DNA of 40,397 bases, from positions 1 through 40,397 of the forward strand of contig JANYCX010000130.1 in the NCBI GenBank assembly GCA_025360065.1, read 5' to 3'. The DNA is from Acetobacteraceae bacterium (lineage in GTDB: Bacteria; Pseudomonadota; Alphaproteobacteria; Acetobacterales; Acetobacteraceae). Below, piece by piece: positions 15,780 to 24,634 of this stretch (position 1 is the stretch's first letter; the number at the start of each line of letters is the position of its first letter). A program made the position numbers and the translations under genes. The notes beneath the pieces are model-generated. The model searched no databases and was not told the DNA's origin. It saw nothing but the letters and a program-made list of their open reading frames with translations.

Positions 15780-16826
15780 ATGGGCGGGACAATCGGGGCG
15801 GGCGGAATGCCGGCGGGAACGCTGGGGATGCTGGCGCGGGATAGCGCCGTGGTGCGCCAGCGCATGGACGTGCTGACCCAGCAGGCGGCGACCGGGCGCG
15901 TGGCGGAAACCTATGCCGGGCTTGGGGCCCGTGCAACGATTTCGATTGACCTGCGGCCCGGCCTGGAACGCCTTGCCACCTACACCAATAATATCGCCCA
16001 GGCCGACACAAAGCTGGGGATTGCCGGCACGGCGTTGAAGCAGCTTAGCGATATCGCGTCCAACTTCTCCAGCCAGACCATCAACATGAGCGCGCAAACC
16101 TCGACCGCGGTAAACTCGATTGCGGTTCAGGCTGGCATGGCGCTTCAGCAGGTGCAGACCCTGCTGAACACCCAGGTTGGCGGTCATTATTTGTTTGCCG
16201 GCCAGGACAGTGCCAATCAACCGGTTCCGGACACCCAATTTCTGGCGTTTGTGGCGGCCGTGAAAGCGCCGGTCGCGGCGCTGACGGCCACCAACGCGGC
16301 TGCAACGACTGCCGCGACCCTGACCACGGCGACCGGGACAAGTATGACCTCGGTAACCCTCGGCACGGCGCGGGTGCGGGTCCAGTCGGGTGACGGTGCG
16401 GATTTGCCGTCCGGTGTCATGGCCGGGCAGAATGCCTATGCCGTGCAGACCGCATCGAACAGCACTGGCTCCTACGTCAAGGACCTGGTGCGCAGCCTCG
16501 CCTCACTTGCCGCGATGAATAGCGGGCAAACCGCGCTGGGCGGGGGCTTCACCAGCTTTGTGACCGATATTGGCGCGTCCTTGCAGGGCGTTGTTGCAGC
16601 GCTCGGCACCGAAATGGCGGGGGTCGGCCAGGAGCAGGTCGGGCTGAAGGACGAGAAAGCCCACCTGTCCGATGTCGCCACCGCGCTAAGCGCGCAGCTG
16701 TCATCGGTCGAAGACGTCGACATGGCGGCAACCGCGACGGCGCTCTCGGCGGTGCAGACCCAGTTGCAGGCGTCTTACCGATTAATTTCCAACATGCAGA
16801 GCATGTCCCTGGTTGGTTACTTATAG
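15780..16826 (+). CDS. flgL: Flagellar hook-associated protein FlgL (HAP3), flagellin-like
   Basis: This 348-residue protein is read from the ATG at 15780, which sits six bases after GGGGA; an ATG at 15774 is also possible but is too close to that site. The N-terminus (GTLGMLARDSAVVRQRMDVL, TQQAATGRVAETYAGLG) and C-terminus (EDVDMAATATALSAVQTQLQ, ASYRLISNMQSMSLVGYL) form the D0/D1 coiled coil shared by flagellin and FlgL. The position right after flgK supports FlgL over a second flagellin. The central part, with Ala/Thr-rich TATNAAATTAATLTTATG, is the variable domain. Confidence 0.92.
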   Translation: MGGTIGAGGMPAGTLGMLARDSAVVRQRMDVLTQQAATGRVAETYAGLGARATISIDLRPGLERLATYTNNIAQADTKLGIAGTALKQLSDIASNFSSQTINMSAQTSTAVNSIAVQAGMALQQVQTLLNTQVGGHYLFAGQDSANQPVPDTQFLAFVAAVKAPVAALTATNAAATTAATLTTATGTSMTSVTLGTARVRVQSGDGADLPSGVMAGQNAYAVQTASNSTGSYVKDLVRSLASLAAMNSGQTALGGGFTSFVTDIGASLQGVVAALGTEMAGVGQEQVGLKDEKAHLSDVATALSAQLSSVEDVDMAATATALSAVQTQLQASYRLISNMQSMSLVGYL

Positions 16827-16856
16827 AAAATTGAGTCCCACAAAAGGTAAAAATCG

Positions 16857-17273
16857 ATGCCCAATCTTGTTCTAGAACTTCGCCAAGGCGATTTGATGGT
16901 GCTCAACGGCGCCTCAATCCGTTTTCGCACCAAGGCCCGGATCGAACTCGCGGCCAAGGCGAAGTTTTTGTTTGGCAAGCAGATCCTGCCCCTGGCTGAG
17001 GCCGATAGCCCGGCACGACGGATCTATTTCGCCCTGCAAACCGCCTATGTCGGCACTGAGGAGGAACAGGTGGTCGGCCTGGCCGATGCAAGGGCGTTGA
17101 TCGCGGCTTTCAAGACGGCAACCACCTCGGCGTTGGCGATTGAGATCCTCGACCGCGCCATGATGGCCGCTGAAGCCGATGACTGCTACCAGGCTTTGAA
17201 GCTGGTGCGGCGAATTGTCCGCCATGAAGATGCTGTCATGGGACGAAACCCACCTGCAATTACCGCTGAATAG
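16857..17273 (+). CDS. flbT: Flagellin translation repressor FlbT
   Basis: FlbT binds the 5' leader of flagellin mRNA and promotes its decay in Caulobacter and relatives, coupling flagellin synthesis to hook completion. The 138-residue protein has the family elements LRQGDLMVLNGASIRFRTKA, KFLFGKQILPLAEADSPARR, IYFALQTAYVGTEEE and YQALKLVRRIVRHE. It lies directly upstream of the flagellin gene, which is its expected target, with the 142-base flagellin leader between them. Confidence 0.95.
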   Translation: MPNLVLELRQGDLMVLNGASIRFRTKARIELAAKAKFLFGKQILPLAEADSPARRIYFALQTAYVGTEEEQVVGLADARALIAAFKTATTSALAIEILDRAMMAAEADDCYQALKLVRRIVRHEDAVMGRNPPAITAE

Positions 17274-17415
17274 AAAAATTATCGATCGAAAATTCGAAAT
17301 CTTTCGGTCTATTTACTGATAATTTACTTTCGCCGGCTACTATCTCAATGCGCGCAGGAAAAACTCTGGCGTTGCACTCCCAATACCACGCGGTTGCAAC
17401 AAAAGGATATTCCGC
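17274..17415 (+). promoter_or_regulatory. Flagellin upstream and leader region
   Basis: This AT-rich gap holds an imperfect hairpin GATCGAAA...TTTCGGTC (about 17283-17309), the palindrome GTTGCAAC near 17393, and an AAAGGA ribosome-binding site before the flagellin ATG. FlbT is known to act on such leaders. I found no clean sigma-28 or sigma-54 promoter; AGGAAAAACTCTGGC has GG-N10-GC spacing but a poor consensus. Confidence 0.4.
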
Positions 17416-18555
17416 ATGTTTTCTGTGAACACCAACCTGAGCGCGATGGCGGCACTTTCGACCCTGAATACCACCCAGGCGATGCTGCAACACACTCAGC
17501 AAACCATTGCCACTGGCAAAAAAGTCTCGATGTCGTCAGATAATCCGGCGATTTTCGATATCTCGAATTCAATGACCGCCGATCTGTCTGGTCTTGCCGC
17601 GGTGTCGGACAATTTGTCGTTTGGCAACGCGACGGTGTCGGTGGCCACGTCTGCGGCATCGCAGGTTTCATCGGCGCTGGCGCAATTGAAAAACACCGTC
17701 GTGCAGGCCCAGCAGCAGGGTATCGACCCAACGGTGATGGGCAGCCAGATTACCGCCATCCTCGCCAATATCGATCAGTTCTCCAAAAGCGCCACTTTCA
17801 ACGGGGTTAATCTGTTGGATGGCACCTCGCCGACGTTGACCGTGGTGCAGGATATGAAAGGTAGCCAAATTTCGGTCACCAACCAGAACACCACTGCCGC
17901 AGGGCTTGGGTTGACGGGTCTGGGCGTCAACAGCACCGCCATGAAATTGACGTTCAATAACACCTTCGCTGTTGCCAATGCCGATAAGGTTGTATTGTCG
18001 GATGGCACCAAGAGCTTCACCTTCGAATTCTCCGATGGTACAGCCGCCACCACCAGCACGCCAACGGCGAATAACACGGTCTTTGCTGTCCAAGTGACCC
18101 CGGCTTCGCAGTCCAACCTGCAAATGGTCGGCGCCATGGTGACGGCGATGAAGGCTGCCGGGTTCGGGGCCGACGTGCAAAGCGATGGCAGCGTGAATAT
18201 CGGCGGCAAGGGTATCACCAACGCTGCCTCATCGACGACCATCGCCAGCGGTGGTGCCACGAAATCGGTGCTGTCTGGTGCGGCCGCGGCGATCTCGATT
18301 GTTGATGCAGCGATCGTTGCGATGAGCACCAAGACATCGAGCCTTGGGCAGGCCCAGCAGCAGATTACCGGGATGGCGAACTTCACCTCGGGGCTGTCAA
18401 GCTCTCTCACCGCCGGCCTTGGTGCGCTGACGGATGCCGACATGGCGGGTGAAAGCGCCAAATTGCAGTCGCTGCAAACCAAGCAGTCACTCGCAATCCA
18501 GGCCTTGTCGATCGCCAACCAGGGACCGCAGGCGCTGATGTCGCTGTTCCGCTAA
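17416..18555 (+). CDS. fliC: Flagellin
   Basis: This is the filament subunit, 379 residues, intermediate in size for alphaproteobacteria. It begins MFSVNTNLSAMAALSTLNTT and has the conserved D0/D1 region (TIATGKKVSMSSDNPAIFDI). The C-terminus reads LTDADMAGESAKLQSLQTKQ, then SLAIQALSIANQGPQALMSL. Residues of roughly 150-280 form the variable surface domain, with the FEFSDGTAATTSTPTANNT region. It is flanked by flbT and flaF, the usual regulatory pair. An ATP-grasp enzyme of unknown substrate lies two genes downstream on the other strand. A strong hairpin terminator follows. Confidence 0.96.
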   Translation: MFSVNTNLSAMAALSTLNTTQAMLQHTQQTIATGKKVSMSSDNPAIFDISNSMTADLSGLAAVSDNLSFGNATVSVATSAASQVSSALAQLKNTVVQAQQQGIDPTVMGSQITAILANIDQFSKSATFNGVNLLDGTSPTLTVVQDMKGSQISVTNQNTTAAGLGLTGLGVNSTAMKLTFNNTFAVANADKVVLSDGTKSFTFEFSDGTAATTSTPTANNTVFAVQVTPASQSNLQMVGAMVTAMKAAGFGADVQSDGSVNIGGKGITNAASSTTIASGGATKSVLSGAAAAISIVDAAIVAMSTKTSSLGQAQQQITGMANFTSGLSSSLTAGLGALTDADMAGESAKLQSLQTKQSLAIQALSIANQGPQALMSLFR

Positions 18556-18581
18556 ACTGCGGCTGCCAAAAGACAAATACC

Positions 18582-18620
18582 CAGCCTGCGTGGTTTGAAA
18601 TGGCCACGCAGGCTGTCTTT
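18582..18620 (+). terminator. Rho-independent-type terminator after flagellin
   Basis: A perfect 12-bp stem, CAGCCTGCGTGG (18582-18593) with CCACGCAGGCTG (18604-18615), has a 10-base loop and is followed by TCTTT. An upstream AAAAGACA can pair with TGTCTTT, so it may work in both directions. It would let flaF be expressed separately or at a lower level than flagellin. Confidence 0.8.
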
Positions 18621-18667
18621 CGCGTGTGTTCCGCGGCGATTAACGTACAGCTTCGATGGGAAATACG

Positions 18668-19069
18668 ATGAACGGTCGATCCGTCTATGCTCAACAATCC
18701 GACCTCGGCGGTGCCACGCCGCGCGAAACCGAAGCGGTTGCATTCGGACTTTGCAACGCGCGCCTGAGCCAGGCCAAGACCTCGGACGAACGGGTCGCGG
18801 CGCTGCACAAGACCCATATGCTGTGGGGAATTCTGGTGCGTGACCTGTCCAATCCAGGCAACCGCCTGCCGGCAACGCTGCGCGACCAATTGCTCAGCCT
18901 TGGCGTGTGGGCGATGGGCTATAGCGTTGCCGCGATGACCAATGACATGTCATTGCAACCTTTGATCGAAGTTCAGCGCAATCTGGCCGATGGCCTGCGG
19001 GTGCCGGCTATGCCATTACCCGTTCCCGGCCAAACCATGCGGGCTTTCAGCGGCAGTCTCAGCGCCTGA
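18668..19069 (+). CDS. flaF: Flagellar biosynthesis regulator FlaF
   Basis: FlaF is a small cytoplasmic protein needed for flagellin synthesis and secretion, and it acts in opposition to FlbT. The 133-residue protein starts MNGRSVYAQQSDLGGATPRE at an ATG four codons inside a longer frame. It contains the family pattern ETEAVAFGLCNARLSQA, LHKTHMLWGILVRDLSNPGN and LRDQLLSLGVWAMGYSV. Gene order flbT-flagellin-flaF matches alphaproteobacterial flagellin loci. Confidence 0.92.
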   Translation: MNGRSVYAQQSDLGGATPRETEAVAFGLCNARLSQAKTSDERVAALHKTHMLWGILVRDLSNPGNRLPATLRDQLLSLGVWAMGYSVAAMTNDMSLQPLIEVQRNLADGLRVPAMPLPVPGQTMRAFSGSLSA

Positions 19070-19100
19070 CGCGATAATGCCGCAATCGACTCAGCTTGCG

Positions 19101-20264
19101 CTACGAGGGTTTTGAGATGCGTGCATCGATGAGCGCGGTGACCGCCGCCAGAATACGGCGCGACGGCGCCAGGCGATAGGCAAACACCTCGCCCTCGGGG
19201 CGATCATGCACGATCATGCCGGTCTCCACTTCAAACACCACAAGCGTGCCATCCGGCATTAGGCCACAATCAAGTCCGAAATAGGCCAGCCCAACCCGTA
19301 CGGCAATTTCTCGCAGTGCAACGATGGCGCGCGGGGGAAAGGCATGGTCGAAATCATTGAGGAATGCATTTTCCTCCGCACGTTTGCCGGCGTCGAGATC
19401 CATGCCGGCGTTATAGTACCACACCGCCCAATCGTCATGAATTGCCATATGAAATGGCATTGGCTGCCCGTCGACAAAAATGATGCGGTATTTCCGCCAT
19501 GCCCCGTCGGTGCTGCGATAGTCGATGAAGGGGGCGACAAAGAACAGGTCTGCCGGCTGGAATGGCCGCAAATAGGATGCGAGCGCCGCCGCGTCGCCGA
19601 TGCGGGCAAGTCCGGTGCCGGCATGGGAATGGCGTGGACGAATGATCAGCGGAAACGCGCCCCCGGTCAATAAATCCTGTGCCAAGCCAAGCGCTTGGCG
19701 GGGCACAATCGCGTTCGGTATGTCCCCCAGTAACGCAGCCATTTGGTCGCGGCCGGTGGCGGCAATCAGATGGCCTGGGTTGATAAGTGGTTTTCCCAGT
19801 TTCGCGGCCAGCAGATCGGCGGCTCGCAAGATTTCGGCGTGGCGCTGATCTTCGGCGATGGCAATGAAGACGCAATCAATGTCGGGCAGCAAATCCGGCA
19901 CCGGGACCAGCGGCTGCAACCAGAGTGTATGGACATCGGTGGTGGTGTCATCCAGCAGCATCGCCACCGGCAGGTTTGCCTGAAAATCCCCCACCACATT
20001 GATCACCAGCACGCGACGGCGCGGGTGCTTGGCGGGGCGAAACGTCAAGGGCATTTCGGTGACAGCGGTGCGCAAATGGGCGACGCCCGCGTCCGCGTCC
20101 CCCAGCACCTGGCACACCTCCCACAGTAACAAACGTGCCGCCTGGCGGTCGCGCGGGATGTTCACCGCATATTCCAACAAGGCGCGCGCAACCGGCCACT
20201 CGGACCGTTCGGCGTGCTGCATGGCAAGGGTGATGAAAGACACAGGTGGGGAAATCTGGTTCAT
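19101..20264 (-). CDS. TPR and ATP-grasp domain protein, substrate unknown
   Basis: This 387-residue protein has an N-terminal TPR-like helical part (residues 8-70, AMQHAERSEWPVARALLEYA). Residues 80-175 form a Rossmann-like pre-ATP-grasp region (RRRVLVINVVGDFQANLPVA). Residues 185-350 form an ATP-grasp domain, with FPLIIRPRHSHAGTGLARI as the nucleotide-binding loop, FVAPFIDYRSTDGAWRKYRI in the core, and DCGLMPDGTLVVFEVETG as the metal-binding end. ATP-grasp enzymes ligate a carboxylate to an amine or thiol. The position beside flagellin, flaF and a FlaG-like gene suggests a flagellum-linked modification, which is inference only. It follows the FlaG-like gene by 54 bases on the same strand. 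Confidence 0.8.
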   Translation of the reverse strand: MNQISPPVSFITLAMQHAERSEWPVARALLEYAVNIPRDRQAARLLLWEVCQVLGDADAGVAHLRTAVTEMPLTFRPAKHPRRRVLVINVVGDFQANLPVAMLLDDTTTDVHTLWLQPLVPVPDLLPDIDCVFIAIAEDQRHAEILRAADLLAAKLGKPLINPGHLIAATGRDQMAALLGDIPNAIVPRQALGLAQDLLTGGAFPLIIRPRHSHAGTGLARIGDAAALASYLRPFQPADLFFVAPFIDYRSTDGAWRKYRIIFVDGQPMPFHMAIHDDWAVWYYNAGMDLDAGKRAEENAFLNDFDHAFPPRAIVALREIAVRVGLAYFGLDCGLMPDGTLVVFEVETGMIVHDRPEGEVFAYRLAPSRRILAAVTALIDARISKPS

Positions 20265-20318
20265 GGTGCATCCGGCTTTGTCCCATTCGGCAGGAAAATG
20301 GGATGTCCAGAATGGCGC

Positions 20319-20606
20319 CTATGTCTTCACCAACAGTGAAGACTGGGGTGTGTTTGGCATCGCGCCGGTGCGCTGATAGGCATCGAGCTGCTGTGGGGTG
20401 GGCAGCGAGCTGGTGATCTGGCCGCGGGCGCTAATAAATTCGATTACCACCATGTTGAGCGCGGGATCGATATGATAGCTCGGGTTGGGATGCATCGGTG
20501 ACGGTGCCGCCTGCACCGGGATTGCCACCGCCGCCACGTTGCGGCTAGTCGCGGGTTGGATCAGCGATGGCGGCAATATCGGCACGATCGTGATGTCGGA
20601 CGGCAT
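20319..20606 (-). CDS. Small FlaG-like flagellar protein
   Basis: This 95-residue protein is read from the ATG at 20606 behind an AAGGA site; a longer frame to 20633 is less likely. The C-terminal half, SYHIDPALNMVVIEFISARG followed by QITSSLPTPQQLDAYQRTG, resembles FlaG. In FlaG a strand pair with a variable D-x-x-(T/L)-x-x-(V/M)-V pattern is followed by an I/L-P-(T/P)-x-x-(M/L) end. FlaG proteins influence filament length. The N-terminal half is Pro/Val-rich and unstructured. It is upstream of the ATP-grasp gene and next to the flagellar block, which supports the call. I rate it a likely but not certain FlaG relative. Confidence 0.6.
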   Translation of the reverse strand: MPSDITIVPILPPSLIQPATSRNVAAVAIPVQAAPSPMHPNPSYHIDPALNMVVIEFISARGQITSSLPTPQQLDAYQRTGAMPNTPQSSLLVKT

Positions 20607-20713
20607 GGCGGAGGTATCCTTCGGGCCGCGCAATCTGCGACCGACCCAAAAGATGGCGCGATAAGGTTAAAGATGGATAAATTTGTCTCAAAAAAAGCGC
20701 GCGTGGGACGGCC

Positions 20714-21229
20714 TTAGGAGTCGTACGCGATCAGCGATTCGACCGGAACATCGATCTTCGCCCGGCCACCGAGGAAAGTGAGCTCAATGATCGTGGCCGC
20801 GGCCGACACGTCCGCCCCGACTTGGCGCAGCAAAGCGATCCCAGCGGCCATGGTGCCGCCGGTCGCCAGCAGATCATCGACCACCACCACGCGCTGCCCC
20901 GGTTTGATCGCATCCGCCTGGATCTCGATCCGGTCGGTGCCGTATTCCAATGCGTAGTCGAGCCCGATTGTCGCCCCGGGCAGTTTGCCGCGCTTGCGCA
21001 GCATGATGAAGCCGCAGCCAAGCTTCAGGGCGAGCGGGGCGGCCACCAAAAACCCACGCGATTCAATGCCGGCAATCACATGCGGGTTGAACGCGCGCAC
21101 CGCATTGGCCATCCGCCCCATCGCCACCTGCCACGCATCGCCATGGGCGAGCAGGGTCGAAATGTCGTAAAACAGAATGCCCGGCTTGGGGAAATCCGGA
21201 ATGCCACGGATGTGGTCTTTAAGGTCCAT
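20714..21229 (-). CDS. apt: Adenine phosphoribosyltransferase
   Basis: Apt salvages adenine to AMP using PRPP in the cytoplasm. The 171-residue length is normal. It starts [20 protein letters not shown] and has the PRPP-binding motif [14 protein letters not shown], the [12 protein letters not shown] segment and the [10 protein letters not shown] flexible loop. It ends with the usual FLGGRAKI...SLIAYDS. It is on the same strand as the FlaG-like gene 107 bases downstream, but a shared function is not expected. Confidence 0.97.
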   Translation of the reverse strand: MDLKDHIRGIPDFPKPGILFYDISTLLAHGDAWQVAMGRMANAVRAFNPHVIAGIESRGFLVAAPLALKLGCGFIMLRKRGKLPGATIGLDYALEYGTDRIEIQADAIKPGQRVVVVDDLLATGGTMAAGIALLRQVGADVSAAATIIELTFLGGRAKIDVPVESLIAYDS

Positions 21230-21313
21230 GGGTCGATCGCTCCGCTACGGGTCAGGCGGCGGTATATGCCGGGGAGCTTGCTGGATCGCAAGCGGATCAC
21301 TAGGTCTCGTGAC

Positions 21314-21505
21314 ATGCCACGCATTCTGTTTGCCACTATCGTCGGGCTTATCGGGTTTTTCGCCTATATCGGCGGGGCCGTGGTACTGGCCGATCTGGTG
21401 ATGCCGTTGCATTGGGCATTGCAACTGGCCTATTTCCTGATCGCCGGGGCGCTATGGGTCGTGCCGGCGCATTTTCTGGTGTTATGGGCCGCGCGTAAAT
21501 TGTAA
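21314..21505 (+). CDS. DUF2842 small membrane protein
   Basis: This 63-residue protein starts MPRILFATIVGLIGFFAYIG. It has two hydrophobic helices (about residues 5-28 and 34-58). The second contains LAYFLIAGALWVVPAHFLV, the pattern of DUF2842 proteins found throughout alphaproteobacteria, and ends WAARKL. No function is known. It starts 84 bases from the divergent apt gene and precedes ugpB by 73 bases. Confidence 0.8.
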   Translation: MPRILFATIVGLIGFFAYIGGAVVLADLVMPLHWALQLAYFLIAGALWVVPAHFLVLWAARKL

Positions 21506-21578
21506 CTGCCATGCAGCTTGCTTTGGTCATCGCATTGCCCGATAGGCGTCCGTGTCTAACATTGAGGGGTCCAAGTCG

Positions 21579-22916
21579 ATGAAGCGTCGTTCGTTATTGG
21601 CTGCCACTGCCGCAACCGCTGTTGTCGCCCCTCTGGGCCTTGCCCGCGCGCAAGGCGCAAAAACCAAGTTCGTTTTCTGGCACGCCATGGCCGGTGCGTT
21701 GGGGGACGAAGTCGGCAATATCTGCAAAGGCTTTAACGCCGCGCAGACCGCGTATGAAATCGAGCCGATTTTCAAAGGCTCCTATCCCGAAACCCTGACC
21801 GCGGCGATTGCCGCCTGGCGCGCTGGTCAGGCGCCGCATCTGGTGCAGATGTTTGAAGTCGGCACCGGTTCAATGCTCGCCGCCGGCCCGGCAGTGAAAC
21901 AGGTCTGGCAGTTGGCCGCCGAAACCGGCGTCGCGCTTGACCCCGCGAGCTATATCGGCGGCGTGCGCGGCTATTACAGCCTGTCAGATGGGCGGATGGC
22001 ATCAATGCCGTTCAACTCCTCGACTGCGGTGATGTGGTACAACAAGGACGTGTTCGAGAAAGCCGGGCTTGACCCCGCCAAGCCGCCGACGACCTGGAAT
22101 GAGGTGATTGCCGCCTGCCGCGCCATCAAGGCCAAGGCTGCGGCTGCCATCCCGATGACCACCGCCTGGCCGACCTGGGTGCATTTCGAGCAATATGCGG
22201 CGATGCACGACCTGGAATTTGCCACCAAAAGCAACGGGTTTGACGGGCTCGATACCGAGCTCAAAATCAACACCGCGCCGTTCGTGAAGCACTTGAACCG
22301 CTTGCTCGACATGTCGAAGGAAGGCCTGTTCAAATATGGCGGCCGTGATAATGCGGCCGAACCGCTGTTCATCTCGGGCGAGGCAGCGATCGGGTTTACA
22401 TCATCGGCGGCCCGCGCCGCGATTACCCGTGATGGCAAGTTCAAAGCCGGCGCCGCCTTGCTGCCGACCGACCCTGAGGTCAATCCAAACCCGATCAACT
22501 CGGTCATCGGTGGCGCCAGCCTGTGGACGATGACCGCGCCGAACCGCAGCGCGGCGGAATACAAAGCCGTCGCGACCTTCTTGCAATATATCGGCCAGCC
22601 CGACCAGGACGCCCATTGGCACCAGGTGTCGGGCTATGTCCCGGTGACCTTTGCGGGCTATGAACTGTCGAAGAAGCAAGGCTTTTACGAAAAAAGTCCC
22701 GGCACCGATATTCCGATCACCCAGCTCGCACGCGGCAAGTTGACGGCCAATTCCAAGGGCTTCCGTCTCGGCCGGATGGTTGAGTTACGCAATATCATCC
22801 AGGAAGAATTTGAAAAAGCGCTGCAAGGCCAGCAAACCGCGCAAATTGCCCTCGATAGCGCGGTTGCCCGTGGCAACAAGGTGCTGCGCGAATTCGAGAA
22901 GTCGGCACGGACCTAA
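21579..22916 (+). CDS. ugpB: Glycerol-3-phosphate ABC transporter substrate-binding protein UgpB
   Basis: This is a periplasmic binding protein of the UgpBAEC importer. It has 445 residues, read from MKRRSLLAATAATAVVAPLG, a signal peptide with a twin-arginine-like start that is probably cleaved after GLARA. An in-frame ATG nine codons upstream is less likely. The mature part has the UgpB pattern KFVFWHAMAGALGDEVGNIC, a region including YKGSYPETLTAAIAAWRAGQ (with F in place of the first Y), and MPFNSSTAVMWYNKDVFEKA. The specificity for sn-glycerol-3-phosphate or glycerophosphodiesters is inferred from the close family match. It is the first gene of the ugpBAEC operon. Confidence 0.93.
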   Translation: MKRRSLLAATAATAVVAPLGLARAQGAKTKFVFWHAMAGALGDEVGNICKGFNAAQTAYEIEPIFKGSYPETLTAAIAAWRAGQAPHLVQMFEVGTGSMLAAGPAVKQVWQLAAETGVALDPASYIGGVRGYYSLSDGRMASMPFNSSTAVMWYNKDVFEKAGLDPAKPPTTWNEVIAACRAIKAKAAAAIPMTTAWPTWVHFEQYAAMHDLEFATKSNGFDGLDTELKINTAPFVKHLNRLLDMSKEGLFKYGGRDNAAEPLFISGEAAIGFTSSAARAAITRDGKFKAGAALLPTDPEVNPNPINSVIGGASLWTMTAPNRSAAEYKAVATFLQYIGQPDQDAHWHQVSGYVPVTFAGYELSKKQGFYEKSPGTDIPITQLARGKLTANSKGFRLGRMVELRNIIQEEFEKALQGQQTAQIALDSAVARGNKVLREFEKSART

Positions 22917-22925
22917 ACGCGTCGA

Positions 22926-23807
22926 ATGGAACGCCGGACGATTTTTGCCGGATGGGTGCTGCCGGTTTGCCTGGTGGCACCCCAATTGCTGTTGACGGTG
23001 TTCTTCTTCTTGTGGCCGGCAGCCCAGGCGATGTGGTTCAGCCTGGTGCGCCAGGACGCGTTCGGCATTCGCACCGAATTCGTCGGCTTCGAGAATTTTG
23101 CTGACCTGTTCGCGGACCCGCTCTATCTCGATTCTGCCTTACGCACGGTGGTGTTTTGCACCGCCGTCGCTGGGCTCGCGATGGGTACCGCCTTGCTGCT
23201 GGCGGTTTTCGCGGATCGGGAAATTCGCGGGCGGGCAATCTACCGTACCCTGCTGATCTGGCCCTATGCGGTCGCCCCGGCAATCGCGGCGGTGCTGTGG
23301 GTGCTGCTGCTCAATCCGCAAATCGGCGTTGTCGCCCATGCGCTGAAATCGGTCGGCGTGCTGTGGGATTACAAGCTCAACGACACCCAGGCGATGATTG
23401 TGGTGATCCTGGCGTCGGCCTGGAAGCAGGTCAGCTATAATTTCATCTTTTTCCTCGCCGGGCTGCAATCGATCCCGAAAACGGTGATTGAGGCCGCACG
23501 GATGGACGGCGCGCGCGGCTGGCGGCGGTTCCGTACCATCACCATTCCGCTGCTGGCGCCGACGATCTTTTTCCTGGTTGTGGTCAATATTGTCTATGCC
23601 GCCTTTGATACGTTCGCGACCATTCAGGCCTTGACCCATGGCGGGCCGGGCAAGGCGACAGAAACATTGATGCTGAAGGTTTATCGCGACGGTCTGATCA
23701 ACCTCGATCTCGGGTCGTCATCGGCCCAGTCGGTGATTTTGATGGTCGCGGTGGTGGTGCTGACCGGGCTGCAATTCCGCTTTATCGGGCGGAGAAATGC
23801 GGAATGA
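22926..23807 (+). CDS. ugpA: Glycerol-3-phosphate ABC transporter permease UgpA
   Basis: This 293-residue inner-membrane permease starts [20 protein letters not shown]. It has about six hydrophobic helices and the cytoplasmic EAA loop [20 protein letters not shown], which contacts the ATPase. [15 protein letters not shown] and [17 protein letters not shown] are typical of UgpA. It lies nine bases after ugpB and overlaps ugpE by four bases (ATGA). Confidence 0.94.
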   Translation: MERRTIFAGWVLPVCLVAPQLLLTVFFFLWPAAQAMWFSLVRQDAFGIRTEFVGFENFADLFADPLYLDSALRTVVFCTAVAGLAMGTALLLAVFADREIRGRAIYRTLLIWPYAVAPAIAAVLWVLLLNPQIGVVAHALKSVGVLWDYKLNDTQAMIVVILASAWKQVSYNFIFFLAGLQSIPKTVIEAARMDGARGWRRFRTITIPLLAPTIFFLVVVNIVYAAFDTFATIQALTHGGPGKATETLMLKVYRDGLINLDLGSSSAQSVILMVAVVVLTGLQFRFIGRRNAE

Positions 23808-24634
23808 AACCCCATACGGACTGGCTTGCGCATAGCATCCTGTGCACCGGGGTGGCGTTGTTTGTTCTGCCGCTTTGGTTGCTGCTGGCCGGGGCGACCC
23901 AGGATGGCGGGGCGATTGCGCGCGGCGAATTATCGTTTGTGCCCGATCTGCGCAATCTCGGCATCTTCTGGTCGGTGCTGACTGACCGTGCGCCGGGTGG
24001 ATCACCAGTGTGGCGGATGATGCTGGTGTCTGCCGCGCTGGCGCTGGCCATCGCATTCGGCAAGATCGTTATATCGTTTCTATCGGCCTATGCCGTGTCG
24101 TTTTTTCGCTTCCCGTTTCGCATGCTGTGCTTCTGGACCATCTTCATCACCCTGATGCTGCCGGTTGAAGTGCGGATTGTGCCGACCTACGCGGTGATGG
24201 CGAATTTCGGCCTGATCAACAGCTTCACCGGCCTTGCCATGCCGTTGATCGCCAGCGCCACCGCGACGTTGCTGTTCCGCCAGGTGTTTCTGATGATCCC
24301 GGATGAACTGGTGGAGGCTGCGCGCATGGACGGCGCCGGGCCGCTGCGGTTCCTGCGCGATATCCTGTTGCCGCTGTCGGCGGCCAACATGGCGGCGTTG
24401 TTCGTGATCGTGTTTGTCTATGGCTGGAACCAGTATTTGTGGCCGTTGCTGGTGGCGACCGACCCCAAGCTCGACACCATTGTGATCGGCATCGTCAAGA
24501 TGATCGGCGGCGATACGGTTACCGACTGGAACCGGGTAATGGCGGCGGCCGTGCTGGCGCTGCTGCCGCCGGTGCTGGTGGTGGTGCTGATGCAGAAATG
24601 GTTCGTCAAGGGCCTGACCGAGGGCGACAAATAA
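23804..24634 (+). CDS. ugpE: Glycerol-3-phosphate ABC transporter permease UgpE
   Basis: This 276-residue partner permease starts [20 protein letters not shown]. It has six predicted membrane helices and the EAA loop [40 protein letters not shown] and [19 protein letters not shown] are characteristic of UgpE. The start overlaps ugpA and the stop overlaps ugpC by one base, so all four ugp genes are translationally coupled or nearly so. Confidence 0.95.
   Translation: MKPHTDWLAHSILCTGVALFVLPLWLLLAGATQDGGAIARGELSFVPDLRNLGIFWSVLTDRAPGGSPVWRMMLVSAALALAIAFGKIVISFLSAYAVSFFRFPFRMLCFWTIFITLMLPVEVRIVPTYAVMANFGLINSFTGLAMPLIASATATLLFRQVFLMIPDELVEAARMDGAGPLRFLRDILLPLSAANMAALFVIVFVYGWNQYLWPLLVATDPKLDTIVIGIVKMIGGDTVTDWNRVMAAAVLALLPPVLVVVLMQKWFVKGLTEGDK

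Noticed and set aside
17358-17375. Sigma-54-like site before flagellin (AGGAAAAACTCTGGC)
   Set aside because: The GG-N10-GC spacing fits, but the flanking bases are poor compared with the two strong sites at 12624 and 12815.
24439-24633. N-terminal extension of UgpC within ugpE
   Set aside because: The extra 65 residues are an out-of-frame reading of ugpE; UgpC family proteins start at the [14 protein letters not shown] position.
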